Made by a program: the position numbers and the translations under genes. Positions 32,843 through 44,246 of a stretch of DNA of 64,000 nucleotides are shown here, one piece after another. The notes beneath the pieces were generated by a model. The model had not been told where the DNA came from, ran no database searches, and was given only the letters and a program-made list of their open reading frames with translations. Within the stretch, counting starts at the first letter, position 1. Every line of letters begins with the position of its first letter. Source of the stretch: Aaosphaeria pasadenensis (lineage: Eukaryota > Ascomycota > Dothideomycetes > Pleosporales); assembly GCA_022813625.1 (NCBI GenBank), contig JAKLMB010000009.1, positions 744,001 to 808,000 on the forward strand, in the 5' to 3' direction.

Positions 32843-34495
32843 ATGGCTCCAGCCTCTTCACTCATTCTCCTGTTTTTAGTCTCTGGAGTGTCGAAATCTT
32901 CCGCCTCTACTTGGACTCTCCCATTCAGCGAACATGCCAATGTCTGGCATCATTTACTGCAACGCGCTGTGATCCCAGGTTTCCCTCTCGCAGAACAAGG
33001 TTCTTTTTCAGACTTCGGTCTCAGTACCTCTTGCGAACAATCTCTCTATCAAATTTTGAAATGCGACAACTATACAGCGGCTTTGGCAGATCCAGTCTAC
33101 CATGGCAGCTTGAACGATATAGCGATGACAGACTTAGTGTGTGACGCAGGATGCTCTGACTCTCTTCGCACTATACGTCGGAGAGTAAATGGAGCATGTG
33201 CGTCTACTCCTGAACTGTTCCCTGGGTACCCGGTGATTGCATTGATCGACAGTATATGGGGTGGCTGGAACGAAACATGTATCAAAGACCCTGAGTCTGG
33301 GAAGTACTGCAATGGTGACGTTTTATCCTTCTCTTCCTCGAGTTCATTTCTAACTCCCACTACAGATGTCATTGAATCTTGGTCCCCCGTGGATGACTTC
33401 AAGGCATTGCCAAAAGATCAACTGTGTTCGACCTGCCAAAAAGCTAAACTAGCAGCCATGCAACTGAATCCCTTTGGAGTGTACGACAGCACGATTTGGA
33501 AGGAAAGATACGATTACGTCGTCAAAAGTAAGATATGTCCCGCCATAAAAGTTCTTTGCTGAGTCGAGTAAATAGCTTGCGCACTCACTGGAATTGTGAC
33601 TACACCTACTCCAAGCACAATCCGTTTCAACAGTACCGAGCCTGATGGCTGCGCAAAGGAGGACAAGTATATTTCCCGCGTTGGCGATACATGCGATAGC
33701 ATTGCACAATCTAATCGGGTGTCTTCGGGAACGCTCTATGCGATTAATCCATCGCTGATTGACTGTTCAAGTGTTGGGGCTAATCTCGACTTATGTTTAC
33801 CTCCACGATGCGAGAAGCTGTACCAGGTCAAACCTTCGGACAATTGCACCCGTATAGCCTCATTAACGGATATTTCTTGGCTTAACATCATCAGTTGGAA
33901 TGGCATGGTGGATCCTTGGTGTTCAAACATTTATGGTGCTCAACCAAGCTGGGGGTCGACAATTTGTGTATCTCCACCCGGTGGAGCGTATAATCACACC
34001 CCAGGAAATGGTACGGGAGGTGGCGTCGGGGGCCCTGGAGGGAATGGCGATGGATATGCAAAGGAAGTTGTACCCCCTCCGGCCGGCAGTGTACTGGCAA
34101 CGAATACAACCAGGAGCTGCGGACTCTTCTACACGGTACAAGCTGGGGACACATGTCGGGGCATCCTGATCAACTCGAACACGCCTTCGGATCTTTTTTT
34201 GGCCATTAATCCATCTCTTGGGACGGCTGATACATGCAACTCGAAGCTGACTGCTGGGCTGACCTATTGTCTTCAACCTGTTAAGAATTGGAACGATCCG
34301 CTTCCAATTTCAACGCCGACACCAAGTCCAACAAGACCTGCTGTATCCACGTCACTGAGTAGAACGGCTTCCACGTCCGCCAGATCTTCAAGCAAGCTGG
34401 TTTCTGGATCCAGCGGTTTTTCGAGCAAGGTGATTTCTACATCCACTAAGTCCTCCGTCCGACCAGTCTCCGCAACCACCCGGTCTCTAGTATAG
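32843..34495 (+). CDS. Secreted protein with three LysM domains
   Basis: Two exons, 32843-33527 and 33576-34495, give 534 residues. Start chosen at the ATG that opens a signal peptide (MAPASSLILLFLVSGVSKSSA); in-frame codons upstream lack one. The first 230 residues are a Cys-containing region typical of long fungal LysM proteins (CEQSLYQILKCDNY, TDLVCDAGCSDSL). Three LysM-like repeats follow: about 262-308 (RVGDTCDSIAQSNRVS..YAINPSL..CLP), 312-365 (YQVKPSDNCTRIASL..IISWN..ICVSPP) and 408-455 (YTVQAGDTCRGILINS..LAINPSL..YCLQP). A Gly-rich linker separates the second and third. The tail is Ser/Thr-rich and likely O-glycosylated. LysM proteins bind chitin; effectors of this type can shield hyphae or hide chitin fragments, but that role is inferred. 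Confidence 0.9.
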
Positions 34496-34929
34496 TAGGT
34501 TCTAGATCCAATGATCAGAGACTACTCGCAAGCACAAAATGCACCAAATCTGGGTCATCAACTATCAGTTCATGTTCATTGAAGTGGTGCCCTATTCGCA
34601 TAATGAACAGTGTTGTTTCCATCCAATCTCAATGAATCATTGCTATTCTGATCATGTCGTCTATAACTTCGAAAATGATCTGCGCAATTGTGTGACGTGT
34701 AGTTTTCTCACTACTAGTAAACTTGACTTTTAGAGGCAGATTTGAATTCTGAACGCATCCCGGAGAAATCAGGACCTCATTGCCACCACAAACTGCTTTC
34801 AAGTTTTGTGTCTTGACTGATCCTGTAGCCTTTGGACCTCTCGACCTCAAACGCATGTTGAATGGAATGCCCGTTAAAGCTTTTACTAGCGACGTGGCGT
34901 TCAATGTCTATAGTGGACATCAAAGGTGT
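34496..34929. other. Convergent 3' flanks
   Basis: Between the stops of the LysM gene and the ankyrin gene. A minus-strand ORF of 91 codons lies here but has no recognisable features. Confidence 0.4.
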
Positions 34930-36048
34930 CTATCCATCAGTAGTCGCTCTAGGATTGACAGCGGCGCGGTGTCGGATCAATAGTTCCGCGACTTCAGGGA
35001 ATCCCGACCCAACTGCTGTGTGAAGTGGTAACTGCCCTTTGTCGTTGACCGCCTCTACGTCGGCCCCAAGATCGATTAAAAGCTGTGCAGAGAACTCGCT
35101 GCAGGCGAAATGCAGTGGAGAGTTTCCAGTGCTATTCCGAGCATTAGGATTTGCCCCAGCATCGATGAACGCTCTGATCAACTCTGCGCCGTCTGGGTGA
35201 GCTAGAACGTTTTGAAACGGTGTCACTCCTTCCCAGTCTTCTGCAGCGACGTCGGCGCCATTTTCAAGGAGATAAATGATCAGATCCTTAGGGAGTTTCG
35301 GTGTCTGAGCTAAAGCATGGTGAAGCGGTGTCGTTTTTTGCGCCTCGTCTTTTGCGTTGATGTCGCCGCCTGCGTCTACTAACAATTTCGCGACTTCAAG
35401 TGCTTTCTTCCAGTCACAAGTAGGAGAATTCCAGTCACCCAATAGCTCATCGGGCTCCATAATCTCTCTGTTCACCGATAGCAGAGCCTTGCTGAAGGCA
35501 TGTCGCCTCTCAGTTTCGTTTTCCGATACATTTGCAACAACCGGCATGAGAAGTTCTGCAAGATCTGCAGCCCAAAGCCTAGCAGCATCCTCTAGAGCCC
35601 TCAAGATAGTTTCTTTGCTAATCTGCGCGGTTGATGCCTGTTGATCGTATTCGAGGATCACTCTTACGGTATCAATACTCCCCCATGACACAGCCGCAAG
35701 TAAAGGTTTGCTTAGTTCTCGAACGTTGCGTTCATATAGCTCTTTCAAAATGGCCACATTATTCCACCGTGCCGCTGTTGTCAAAGAATCATCATCAAAT
35801 CCTTGAGTCCCGTCGATCCGCCTTTGTAACGGGTCCGCACCCACAGACAATAAAAAGCGAACGCAGTCGATGCCGCCGGTGAGGATGGCATGCTGTAACG
35901 GCGGAACTCCGCTTCTGTCATATGCGTTGACGTCTTGACCGAGCTGTATGCATTCGGATATTTTGATCGTGTCGCCCGTTGCTGCGGCGGAGTGTATGGG
36001 AAGGTCTTCTCCTGCAGGCGGACCCGCCTCAAAGATTTCGTCCATCAT
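34930..36048 (-). CDS. Ankyrin-repeat protein
   Basis: Single exon, 372 residues, two in-frame ATGs at 36048 and 36045. Ankyrin repeats are visible at the N-terminus (DLPIHSAAATGDTIKISECIQLGQDVNAYDRSGVPPLQHAILTGGIDCVRFLLSVGADP) and over the C-terminal half (LLVDAGGDINAKD..TTPLHHALAQ, LLENGADVAAEDWEGVTPFQNVL, FIDAGANPNARNSTGNSPLHFAC, LLIDLGADVEAVNDKGQLPLHTAVGSGFPEVAELLIRH). The middle is a degenerate helical stretch. No signal peptide or other domain. The role is protein binding in the cytosol. It is convergent with the LysM gene, so it is next to the chitinase-LysM pair, but no functional link is shown by the sequence. Confidence 0.88.
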   Translation of the reverse strand: MMDEIFEAGPPAGEDLPIHSAAATGDTIKISECIQLGQDVNAYDRSGVPPLQHAILTGGIDCVRFLLSVGADPLQRRIDGTQGFDDDSLTTAARWNNVAILKELYERNVRELSKPLLAAVSWGSIDTVRVILEYDQQASTAQISKETILRALEDAARLWAADLAELLMPVVANVSENETERRHAFSKALLSVNREIMEPDELLGDWNSPTCDWKKALEVAKLLVDAGGDINAKDEAQKTTPLHHALAQTPKLPKDLIIYLLENGADVAAEDWEGVTPFQNVLAHPDGAELIRAFIDAGANPNARNSTGNSPLHFACSEFSAQLLIDLGADVEAVNDKGQLPLHTAVGSGFPEVAELLIRHRAAVNPRATTDG

Positions 36049-36958
36049 GAGTTATCAAGGTAGGTGGTCTTTTTAGTTACTTGATTTTGCTTCGGAAAAA
36101 GAAGGATCGTCGACAAGGAAGGTGTTAAGAGATTATTCACAGGAGGACTGTGCCACGCAAGCCCAGAACTACGGTTAATATACGTTGAGGCATGGCATGG
36201 TATGTGGTGCTGAAGGTGCTGATCCAATCATTTTCATAAGAATGCAACGACGGTGACACAGTTTCTACATATTAACAGTAAATAAGAATTAGGAGTTCAA
36301 TGACATTTAGAACTCGAAACCAATTCTATGCCTGATAAATCAGATGTTCTAATTTTTTAAGTATCTTACAATTGTGAAAGACATACATTTTCAACGAGGA
36401 AAGCGCATCTGTTTGAATTTTCCCGATGACTTTACGCCCTGCATCTAATACCCTAACGCTCAAACTTTGGAACATTGGCATTTACTTTGATATATTGCCA
36501 ATCAACATGCAGCTTACTGCTAGCTAGAACGAGAAAATTTTGCAAAGACAACACCAACAGATCACACAAGCGTACCGAGGACAAGGTTCCACGGAAGGAA
36601 ATCTACCGATTGTTATAGTACAGCTTAGAAAGAGGCTAAGGCCCTTCCGGGGGACTTCGCGTATGCAGGAAACCACCTAACCGATCGTACGGGCAAATGT
36701 CCAAGAAGTACATGGGCGCAGTCTGCAGACAGATCTAATATATTCTAACCGGTGAGCGCAGTCTTACTTCGCCTATTGAGTAACAGTCCAGATTGAAAGC
36801 ATATATGCAAGGCTAGCGGCCATGAAGACTCCATGCAATGCATTAGTCTTGTACAAGGAATGGACTTAGCTATACATATTTAAGATTGTCATAGTTTTCA
36901 TTGACACCCAAAATGATTGTTCTGATCTGTTCTTACAATTGGGACTGTTCTTTGCACG
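36049..36958. other. Intergenic, AT-rich, promoter of tyrosinase
   Basis: About 910 bases between divergent genes, notably AT-rich at 36240-36560. TATACATATTTAAG at about 36871-36884, some 80 bases upstream of the tyrosinase ATG, is a possible TATA element. No gene was seen. Confidence 0.45.
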
Positions 36959-38261
36959 ATGAGACCTTCCTTTCTTGCAGCAGCAGCCTTGATTAGCTGT
37001 ACATTCGCTAAAACATTCGAGTACGACATCCTAGCTGATCAGGGCTTCGCCAATCTTAAGCTTCACGTATCTCAGAAAGGGTTTCCCAGTCCCGAAACAT
37101 GCACTTGGGATAATGTTGCCAAACGTCGAGAATGGTAAAACTACGAAACCAAAGTTTGAAGCCTTCTCAGCTAATCGTAGGTCAGGTCACGCTTGACGCG
37201 AGCGGAGAAACTTGATTACATTGGAGCAGTCCAGTGTCTTGGACGACTTCCTGCTAGAACACCAGCTTCTGTAGCTGCGGGAGCAAGATCACGCTATGAT
37301 GATCTCGTTGTAACTCATATACTCCAAACATACTACACACACGGCAATGTACGATCTCGAAATACCCTTTCTCGACTACAAGACACTAAGGTTGTAGGGA
37401 AACTTTCTCTCGTGGCACCGTTACTACATGTGGACATATGAGCAAATGCTACGGAACGAATGCGCTTATAAGGGCTATCTGCCCTATTATAATTGGGCAT
37501 GGTGGGCTGAAGACCCGGCAAGCTCGCCACTGCTCGATGGGAGTGACACGAGTATTTCCGGAGATGGAGAATACGTGCCTGGACGAAATGCCACATGTGT
37601 ACCGAATCCGAAAAGTTGTTATCAGATAATGGAGCCTGGAACAGGCGGCGGTTGTGTAACTTCTGGGCCATTCAAAGAGTGAGTACGTCTACCAGGCTAT
37701 TTTGGACTTGAACTGAGATATCTGTACAGCTGGAAAGTCAATCTGGGTCCCATCACGAGCCGTGATACGACAGTCCCGCCAAATCCCTCACCAGACGGTC
37801 TGGGTCATAACCCTCGCTGCATCAAGCGTGACTTGAGTGTGCAATCGGCACTTGAGGCTCGAGATGAATACATCACAGACCTCATCAAAGATAGTGCCAA
37901 CATCTCCGCCTTCCAAGACACTTTCCAGAATCCGAATTATGAGCGGCTGAGTGTCCACCTTGGTGGACACAATATCATCAGTGGAGATGCCGGGTCTGAT
38001 TTCTTCAATTCGCCCTCAGATCCTTTCTTCTGGTTCCATCATGCCTCTGTAGATCGAACATGGTGGATCTGGCAGAATCAGGATATCGATTCGAGACGGT
38101 TCACGATTGCTGGGACACTTACCTTTATGAATAACCCGCCTACGCGAAATGCGACATTGGATGATATCATGACTATGGGGGAGTTCGTTGGGGGCTCTAA
38201 CATAACTGTCGCGAATGCTTCAAGCACGCTTGCAGGGCCGTTCTGCTATATTTATGAATAA
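36959..38261 (+). CDS. Secreted tyrosinase (type 3 copper phenol oxidase)
   Basis: Four exons: 36959-37134, 37186-37348, 37398-37678 and 37730-38261, giving 383 residues. The first acceptor is placed at GGTCAG, giving REWSRLTRAEKLDYIGAVQCL; a nearer AG gives a stop. Signal peptide MRPSFLAAAALISCTFA. The CuA site is formed by His103, His111 and His120 in THILQTYYTHGNGNFLSWHRYY, rebuilt across the second intron. The CuB site shows HLGGH (in RLSVHLGGHN) and FHH in PFFWFHHASVDR. This matches the family that oxidises phenols to quinones using oxygen, in pigments or cross-linking. The length is that of short secreted fungal tyrosinases without a C-terminal lid. The stop lies five bases before a 19-bp repeat array. 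Confidence 0.92.
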
Positions 38262-38265
38262 TTAT

Positions 38266-38322
38266 CACTACGACAGCTTGTAGTCACTACGACAGCTTGT
38301 AGTCACTACGACAGCTTGTAGT
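38266..38322. repeat. Three perfect 19-bp hairpin-like repeats
   Basis: The unit CACTACGACAGCTTGTAGT occurs three times head to tail without a mismatch. Each unit contains ACTAC and GTAGT as inverted ends around an 8-base core, so each can fold into a short hairpin. They sit in the 88-base gap between the convergent stops of tyrosinase and the dioxygenase gene, where both transcripts must end. Confidence 0.85.
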
Positions 38323-38349
38323 CACATCTACAGATGCTCAGTTGCGCCA

Positions 38350-39273
38350 TTACCCATAAACCTTGTTCACACCTTTGACTCTCCCCGTATTTGCCGTCAC
38401 ATCCACGCCCAACCAATCTCTCATCTGCGGATTCAGCGTCTTCTTCGTCTCCTCGCTCAGTCCAGCAGCCCAATTGACCTGGCCCCTCAGAAACGCGCAA
38501 TTATACGCACCAAACAAAAGCGCACGATCTTGGTCCTATACAAATGTCAGAATCTCTTCAAACCCCACAGTAGATGTGACAATTTAGACTTTACCTCTGT
38601 GATATTCTTCCCCGACGTATGCCAAATCCTCCCATCCATCACGACAATCGACCCCGCCTTCGCCTCGAACGGCACGAGTCTCGACTCCGCGTCCTCTGGC
38701 ACCTCATCGGGCGTCGTCCACTTATGGCTCCCGGGGATATACAACGTAGCGCCGTTCTCAAAGGTAGTGTCCGTCAAACACCAAATAACATTCAACCCCC
38801 ACGGCTTCACCCACGGGTCTGGACATTGTAGACTTAAATCGCTATGCAGGCCCATGCTCCCGCTTCCGGGCCGCGCGATGTTAGCGGTGAAGTTGCTGAT
38901 CAGAATTTCTTCCCCCAGGAGACTTTTCACCATGGCGATGGCGGTGGGGTGGGAAATGAGGTCTAGGAAGATGGGGTCCAGGGCCATGAGATAGAAGACG
39001 CGGATGTTGGAGGCGTTGGGGTCGAGGTTGGGCATGTAGGTATCTGTCCCTCGCTACCGGACAATAATTAGATAGTTGATAGATTTAAGAAAAGTGGAAG
39101 GCCAAGTGCACCTTTCGAGACTCATCTGCGGCTTTCCAGAGCCTATCTAGCACCTCTTTCGCTTTGGCTTCTGGAAGTACGTCTGGCACGACGCACCATC
39201 CTTCTTCATTGAGCTGCTTTTGAAACGCGCTCAAGTCTCTGCCATCTGATTCTGGGAATTTGTCTGATGCCAT
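38350..39273 (-). CDS. Phytanoyl-CoA dioxygenase (PhyH)-family enzyme
   Basis: Three exons: 39112-39273, 38595-39053 and 38350-38535, giving 268 residues; both introns are phase 0. The protein is an Fe(II)/2-oxoglutarate dioxygenase of the PhyH type: the N-terminus (QLNEEGWCVVPDVLPEAKAKEVLDRLW) is the usual start. His and Asp of the HxD iron site are in LHSDLS, and the distal His is in RIWHTSG, preceded by the family segment ENGATLYIPGSHKW and SIVVMDGRIWH. No signal peptide, so intracellular. PhyH enzymes hydroxylate many small molecules, including secondary metabolites; the substrate is unknown. Convergent with tyrosinase, 88 bases between stops. Confidence 0.92.
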
Positions 39274-40094
39274 GTTCTTTGATTAGGTCTCTTCTCGTCA
39301 ATTGCCGTCACTGTTTGTATTTGAATTGGAATTCACAGGGTCACCCATATCATTATAAGGAGCTATGGATCAGCGCATTTTCCCTATCACAACATATATT
39401 TTGGCCAATCGGGTTCTGAATCGCCAGTCGTGAGTCGTGGCAGTTGAGATGTGGAGTAGAATCAACGGGAGCACTAGCGGGGTAGCGATTGAGCTTCTCA
39501 ATCCGGGGTAAATGTCTGCATACTGTGCGGGGGAACAATGCAGCAATATGCTGGGTATGACGAATATGCTGTAGATACCGGCGATCAAATGTACACTGGA
39601 TACCAATCAGAGCGTCTACTTTCATGAACATACCTGGTGTTGGGGTTTGTGGTCAGCTTTATCTGACCGGTTTGATCCTCAGCCTTGTTCGGATCTGGGG
39701 TTTGGCGATACATCGAGCTCTGATAAGAAGCGTCAAGGAGTCTATGTATAATAATATATTGTTGTTGCTTTATATGGGATAGATTACGATAAGCCAGACG
39801 CCAAAACTACAATGCTGATAGCTCGTGCGATGGACAGACAAGCTGTAGTGACGTCTTGAGAATGGTTATACCAACATGTTATATTGAACGAGATTGTAAC
39901 AATTTCGAATTTGGGTGCATTGTTGACGCGATACAAAACTTCAAGAAGAAGATTGAAATGGTAGGCATTAATTACAATGGATATTTGACGAAAATTCATG
40001 ATGGCAGGTCAGATCTTGTTGAGTCTGGAACCCGTGGTACGCCTTCAACTCCAGGAAAACCAACATAATTGCTTGATTCGGACCTTCGTAGCCA
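39274..40094. other. Intergenic, nothing recognised
   Basis: About 820 bases upstream of the dioxygenase gene and downstream of the next minus-strand gene. Short ORFs only. Confidence 0.5.
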
Positions 40095-40802
40095 TCATAT
40101 CAAAGCATTCTCCATATTCACTCCCAAAACCCATGCACAAGTCGTAGCAATCATGTATTTCGCCTCTTCGCCGTCCAATCCGTTAGTCTGCTCAGTGGCG
40201 TTCCATTTGATGCCGACAATCTTGCCTGCCCCTTCGCCCTTGAGATCAATCACGACGAACAACTCGGCGACCTTCATGCCGGTCCAGCTGCGGTGGAAGT
40301 GAACTTTCAGCTTCCCCGACCGGTCGGGACCCTGTGAGTATCTGTGGCTGACATCAGCATGGGGTGCCTATACTGCACCGTCAAAGGGCGTGCCTTACAT
40401 GAACCATTTGTCCTCCATCTGCTCTGGTTTGAAACCCATGAACAAGTTATATACTTGGTCGGGGGTAAGGAAGACGTTCCATGGGACGGTGTGGATGTCT
40501 GATGGTGAATCTGGAAAGCTTGAGGTCTGCATTTGAGAAGCGACAGCTCGTGATCGCGATGCTCGTGCTGTGGGCAATTTCTTTGCTGGAACGAGCTCCG
40601 CTGCAGCAGAAGGCTTCTGCGTGCTGGAGGCGGCATGCTTCTTCTCGATAATCGTTGCGACCTCTTTGTTGCGTTTCTGCAATCTTTGCGGGGCTGGCGT
40701 GTTCTCAGCGGTGGGCGTCCTCGATCGACTCTCCCTTCGAGAAAGACGCCGCCATATTGAAGTTGCCCTGGACAATGACGGTTGCGATTGTGTAGCCAGC
40801 AT
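40095..40802 (-). CDS. Conserved fungal protein of unknown function
   Basis: Two exons, 40399-40802 and 40095-40341, give 216 residues. The 57-base intron joins KWFI-YSQG. The N-terminal 90 residues are basic and disordered (many Arg, Ser, Thr; first residues MLATQSQPSLSRATSIWRRL). The C-terminal 110 residues form a compact domain: VPWNVFLTPDQVYNLFMGF, then KWFIYSQGPDRSGKLKVHF, then a WTGMKVAELFVVIDLKGEG strand and a final amphipathic helix. I have the impression that such a compact domain is common among Pezizomycotina hypothetical proteins; I do not know a name or function. No signal peptide or membrane segment. Confidence 0.8.
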
Positions 40803-42934
40803 GTCGCACTATCTAAAGGCGCTCAAGGGATACACAATTGAAGGGGGAAATCCAACTCGCGAGGGAGCGAATGTCGAGGTGGGCTGTCGTCAAAGTCCTT
40901 AAGATGTTTCTGCCCCCCTCAGCCGCAGCACTTCTTTTCTTAGACCATTACGACTGCGCCAGCCGGGATGGCTGCTGCGAGGACGGCCTATAGCGAGCGG
41001 TAGGCCAACCACACAAGCCAGACTATCCACAATACGACAATGGATCAAATGCGCCTCGACGTAACCATAGGAGAGGGTGGAGTCCGTCTTGCAGCGAATC
41101 AATGGCACGCGACAGCACGAGAAAGAACTGTTTCACGTAAGGGCCAAATCTGATGGGCACCCACAGGATCAGGCGAATCATCTCTCACGGGTAACTGCTT
41201 GTAGCACGTCTGTTGGCTGACCGCCTGGTCTTCCCTTGTTAGAAGATCGTATGCGAGAGCAGCACCAGGACCGAATCCGACATGTCCAGGCTACAAAGGT
41301 ACAAAGGTACAACCCTTTTGCCAGCAAAACTCTGTGGTGGTTGGTGAAGAAGACATCCACGTTGAGAGTGGGGAAGGCCCAGCCGAGGCGAAGCCAGCAA
41401 CCAACGAGACAAAGCGGTTGCGCCCAGGACGGAATGTTGAAACGACGATCTCCATCTCCACCAGTTTACCTTTGAAATTTCGCTCCTCAGCCAGGGGCCA
41501 GTAACAGTATCTAAGTGGAGAAGTTGAGAGTTTTTGCGGATTCTTTATCGATTATCGATAACCTTCCCGCCCGTAGAAAGGCTTTGTGCCGTATCTAATC
41601 GGTCCTCGAGTCCTCGACATGTTCTCGTGTCAAGACATGCAACAAAGCAAGTGCAGTCATCCCGCCCGGGACTTTGTGAGACCACGACAAGTGACTAGTT
41701 GGTAAGTGGTACACGACGAGTATGTTCGCCTACAATGTAGCGACTCCGTACGCTGTCTTCATCTTCAACGGAAGGAGAGTGTTGCAGGAAACCCCACCAC
41801 CTCATGTGAGCGTGGCTCGGTCCGACCTACCCAGATAACTGCTGGCCAGGTCCAGGTCCCACAACGTCGAACCTGCAGCAAGTGTGTTGCTGCAGAAGGG
41901 TCATACTCGTTGTAAGCAGGAACAAAGTCCGAACTGCCCCATCTAGAGCCTTGGGACGGTAAAGTCGGATGACCTTATGAGCTTGCAGCAACGAACGAAC
42001 ATCCACGGAGTACTTTCGTCGTTCTTGTCGAACGATGTTGCTCTCGATGCTTTGCCTAACGTCGGACGTTGGCAGCTTTGTTATCTCCAAAATTCACCGT
42101 CTCCGTTCGAGGCGTTGAACCACAGTGTTGGTGCTTGTAGAAAGTTCCGTCTAGGCCTCTTAATCATCCTATAATGAACTGCCGATGTACCGGGTCCGAA
42201 GGTTAATTTAACATTTTCGAAGTCTGGAGGCGTTCGCTAGAGTTCATCCTAATCGCCTCGTTACTTTCCGACTGTTTCAGCCTTACCATCGTCAACAGTA
42301 AACTTTTTCTCCAGGCAAACACGAAGGAACCGGACTGCAAGCGATGGCCGTAGACTGTAGGGATGGTGCAACAGGGGCATCGGAAACGAAAGTATGTCTA
42401 CTCAAATCAGTCCATGCCAGATATCCCTCAATTCGAGCTTGTTAGATATCACGTACCAGAAAATGCAGTTTACTTAGGTATTTACATTGTACCTACATTG
42501 TATGTGTATACTGATATCAAGCACCGAGGACCGCTGCAATCATTACATCTGATAGCTCCGGGGAGATCTACCTTGATATGTTCACTCGTCGATCAGCGTG
42601 AATGAAATCCCCATTCGGGTCACGACTTTCTGAATCTAGAAATCTCAAGAAACCCATGATAGCATGATCATCAGTCGTTGAATATCTGTTAGGAAATCGA
42701 GTCGTTCTGCATCGCTGGGGTCTGCACGGGACTGTGTCTCACTCTCACTAGACTGGATGAAGTCCGTTGGCGAGCACGAATCGAGCACTCTGATTGGCCG
42801 AATGTTCTCTACCATCGGGTTCTCCCATGCCTCACTCAACCTCCACCAACCCTCCGTTCGCCTGTGACCTCAAGACCGGTCCGTAACCGTATCTCAATCC
42901 TGTGTATAGATACACACGTTGGCCTCTCCGTAAA
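40803..42934. other. Gene-poor region of 2.1 kb
   Basis: The longest stretch without a supported gene. It holds the 13-bp motif ATCGATTATCGAT at 41547-41559. ORFs of 60-87 codons on both strands overlap one another and resemble nothing. No transposon signs were seen. Confidence 0.5.
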
Positions 42935-43627
42935 ATGTCAGATCTTCTACTCAGAATACTAAGAGTGTATAAGGGCTCCGCCGATCTACCCCATCGTCCC
43001 TCAGTCCGGCACTGCTACTTTTCATACCTTAATCTTTCCATTCCCATCCAGTAGCTGTACATTCGTGAGATAAACTTTGCCCCATCAAAATCCGTCAAAC
43101 TGGCTCGTCTACGATTCTCCCTGCGCGCTTGCGCACGCTACTTCACAAAGCCTCGGGGTACATTGCGATGGCGAAGTAAAGACAGCAGCAGCAGCAGCAG
43201 CAGCAAAACCACCAAACCCACCGACGATGTTGCTGTCGGAGCTGGAGCTCAACCCTCACGGCCAATAATCTCTGACCCTATCCTTCTCGACCCCAGAGAC
43301 GCAGCCTACATCCAACTCAACTCCACCTACGGCGACGGGATCCCCGACCGAGAAAACTTTGACATCCTCTCTGAATCAGACTACTCATTCACCACTGCGC
43401 CGTCCTCGCAGCGCAGCTCAGGGAGTTACTCCATCCCTCTCATCGGCGGACCAGGGATGATGAGGGCAGACTCGTCCGCGTCTATCCCCACCATCTCGTC
43501 GATTCCAGTCAGGAGGCCGACTGAGATGAGGTCGAGGAGGCAGAGCACCGCGAGGCAGATCAAGAGGCGCTCTGGGTATGCACTTTCGACTTACTCAACG
43601 CATTCGCAGATGTATGCGCCGTTGTAG
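42935..43627 (+). CDS. Ser-rich, partly disordered protein; first exon uncertain
   Basis: The supported part is a frame from 43055 to a stop at 43625-43627, about 190 codons, with no ATG near its start and an in-frame TAG at 43052-43054. A short upstream ATG exon (42935-42964) in the same frame could be joined by an intron 42965-43054 (donor GTGTAT, CTTAAT branch, acceptor AGTAG), which would remove that TAG; this donor is weak, so the start is a guess. The protein starts with a basic segment, has seven Ser in a row encoded by AGC repeats (43184-43204), then an acidic middle (DPRDAAYIQLNSTYGDGIPD) and a Ser/Arg-rich tail ending in STHSQMYAPL. No domain recognised. A TATAAG lies at 42968. Confidence 0.5.
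43184..43204 (+). repeat. AGC trinucleotide microsatellite (7 copies)
   Basis: Seven AGC codons in a row coding for Ser in the reading frame of the Ser-rich protein. Such runs change length easily by slippage. Confidence 0.9.
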
Positions 43628-44246
43628 ATGTGTTCGTCTCACTGCGCTCGTGGGAGTTGACATGATTCGTATGTACTCCTCACTTTCTCTTCAGATACCT
43701 TTCAACTCTTTTCTAACAGAAGGTGTTGCAGATGTTCCCTGGACTCTGACTGGATTGGAGTTCCGGTTCACTCATTCTTTTATCCAAAAAAAGTAATGAC
43801 TTGGTGGGATATTTTCTTTTGTTTTCCTTTTCGTGCTTGGCCGGTCTTCGACAGCCAGAGGCCATAAGCGTTCAAGTATTGATGTGCCCCTTCATGTTCT
43901 TATATATCACGTATTGCTTGTTGCATACAGCATGCGGTGGTCCGACGACCCACTACGCGGAAGAAGGTAAGACGAATTGAAAGATTCGGATTCACAGTGG
44001 TGATAATGACGATGTTGATCCCTGGCCTTTAGCGTATCCGTGGGTCGGTTTTTTTTATGTCCATTAGATACCATTTCTCTTCGCGAATATCTCTATATTT
44101 ATGTCATATTTCCTACCTTATTCTTAATTTATTATTTATACGCCATACATGACTGTACCTCTTCTCTCTATCCAGCCGTACACGATAGTCAATCCTTTCC
44201 ATGCAAAAACCAGAAAGTACCTCTTCTCAAAACCACATTTGACAAT
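43628..44246. other. Convergent 3' flanks
   Basis: AT-rich near 44040-44160 with long T runs. Between the Ser-rich protein gene and the Nudix gene, which end toward each other. The plus-strand ORF overlapping the Nudix gene is an antisense shadow. Confidence 0.5.

Noticed and set aside
40803..42934. Possible gene or transposon in the 2.1-kb gap
   Set aside because: No frame shows protein-like sequence, no terminal repeats were seen, and short ORFs on both strands overlap.
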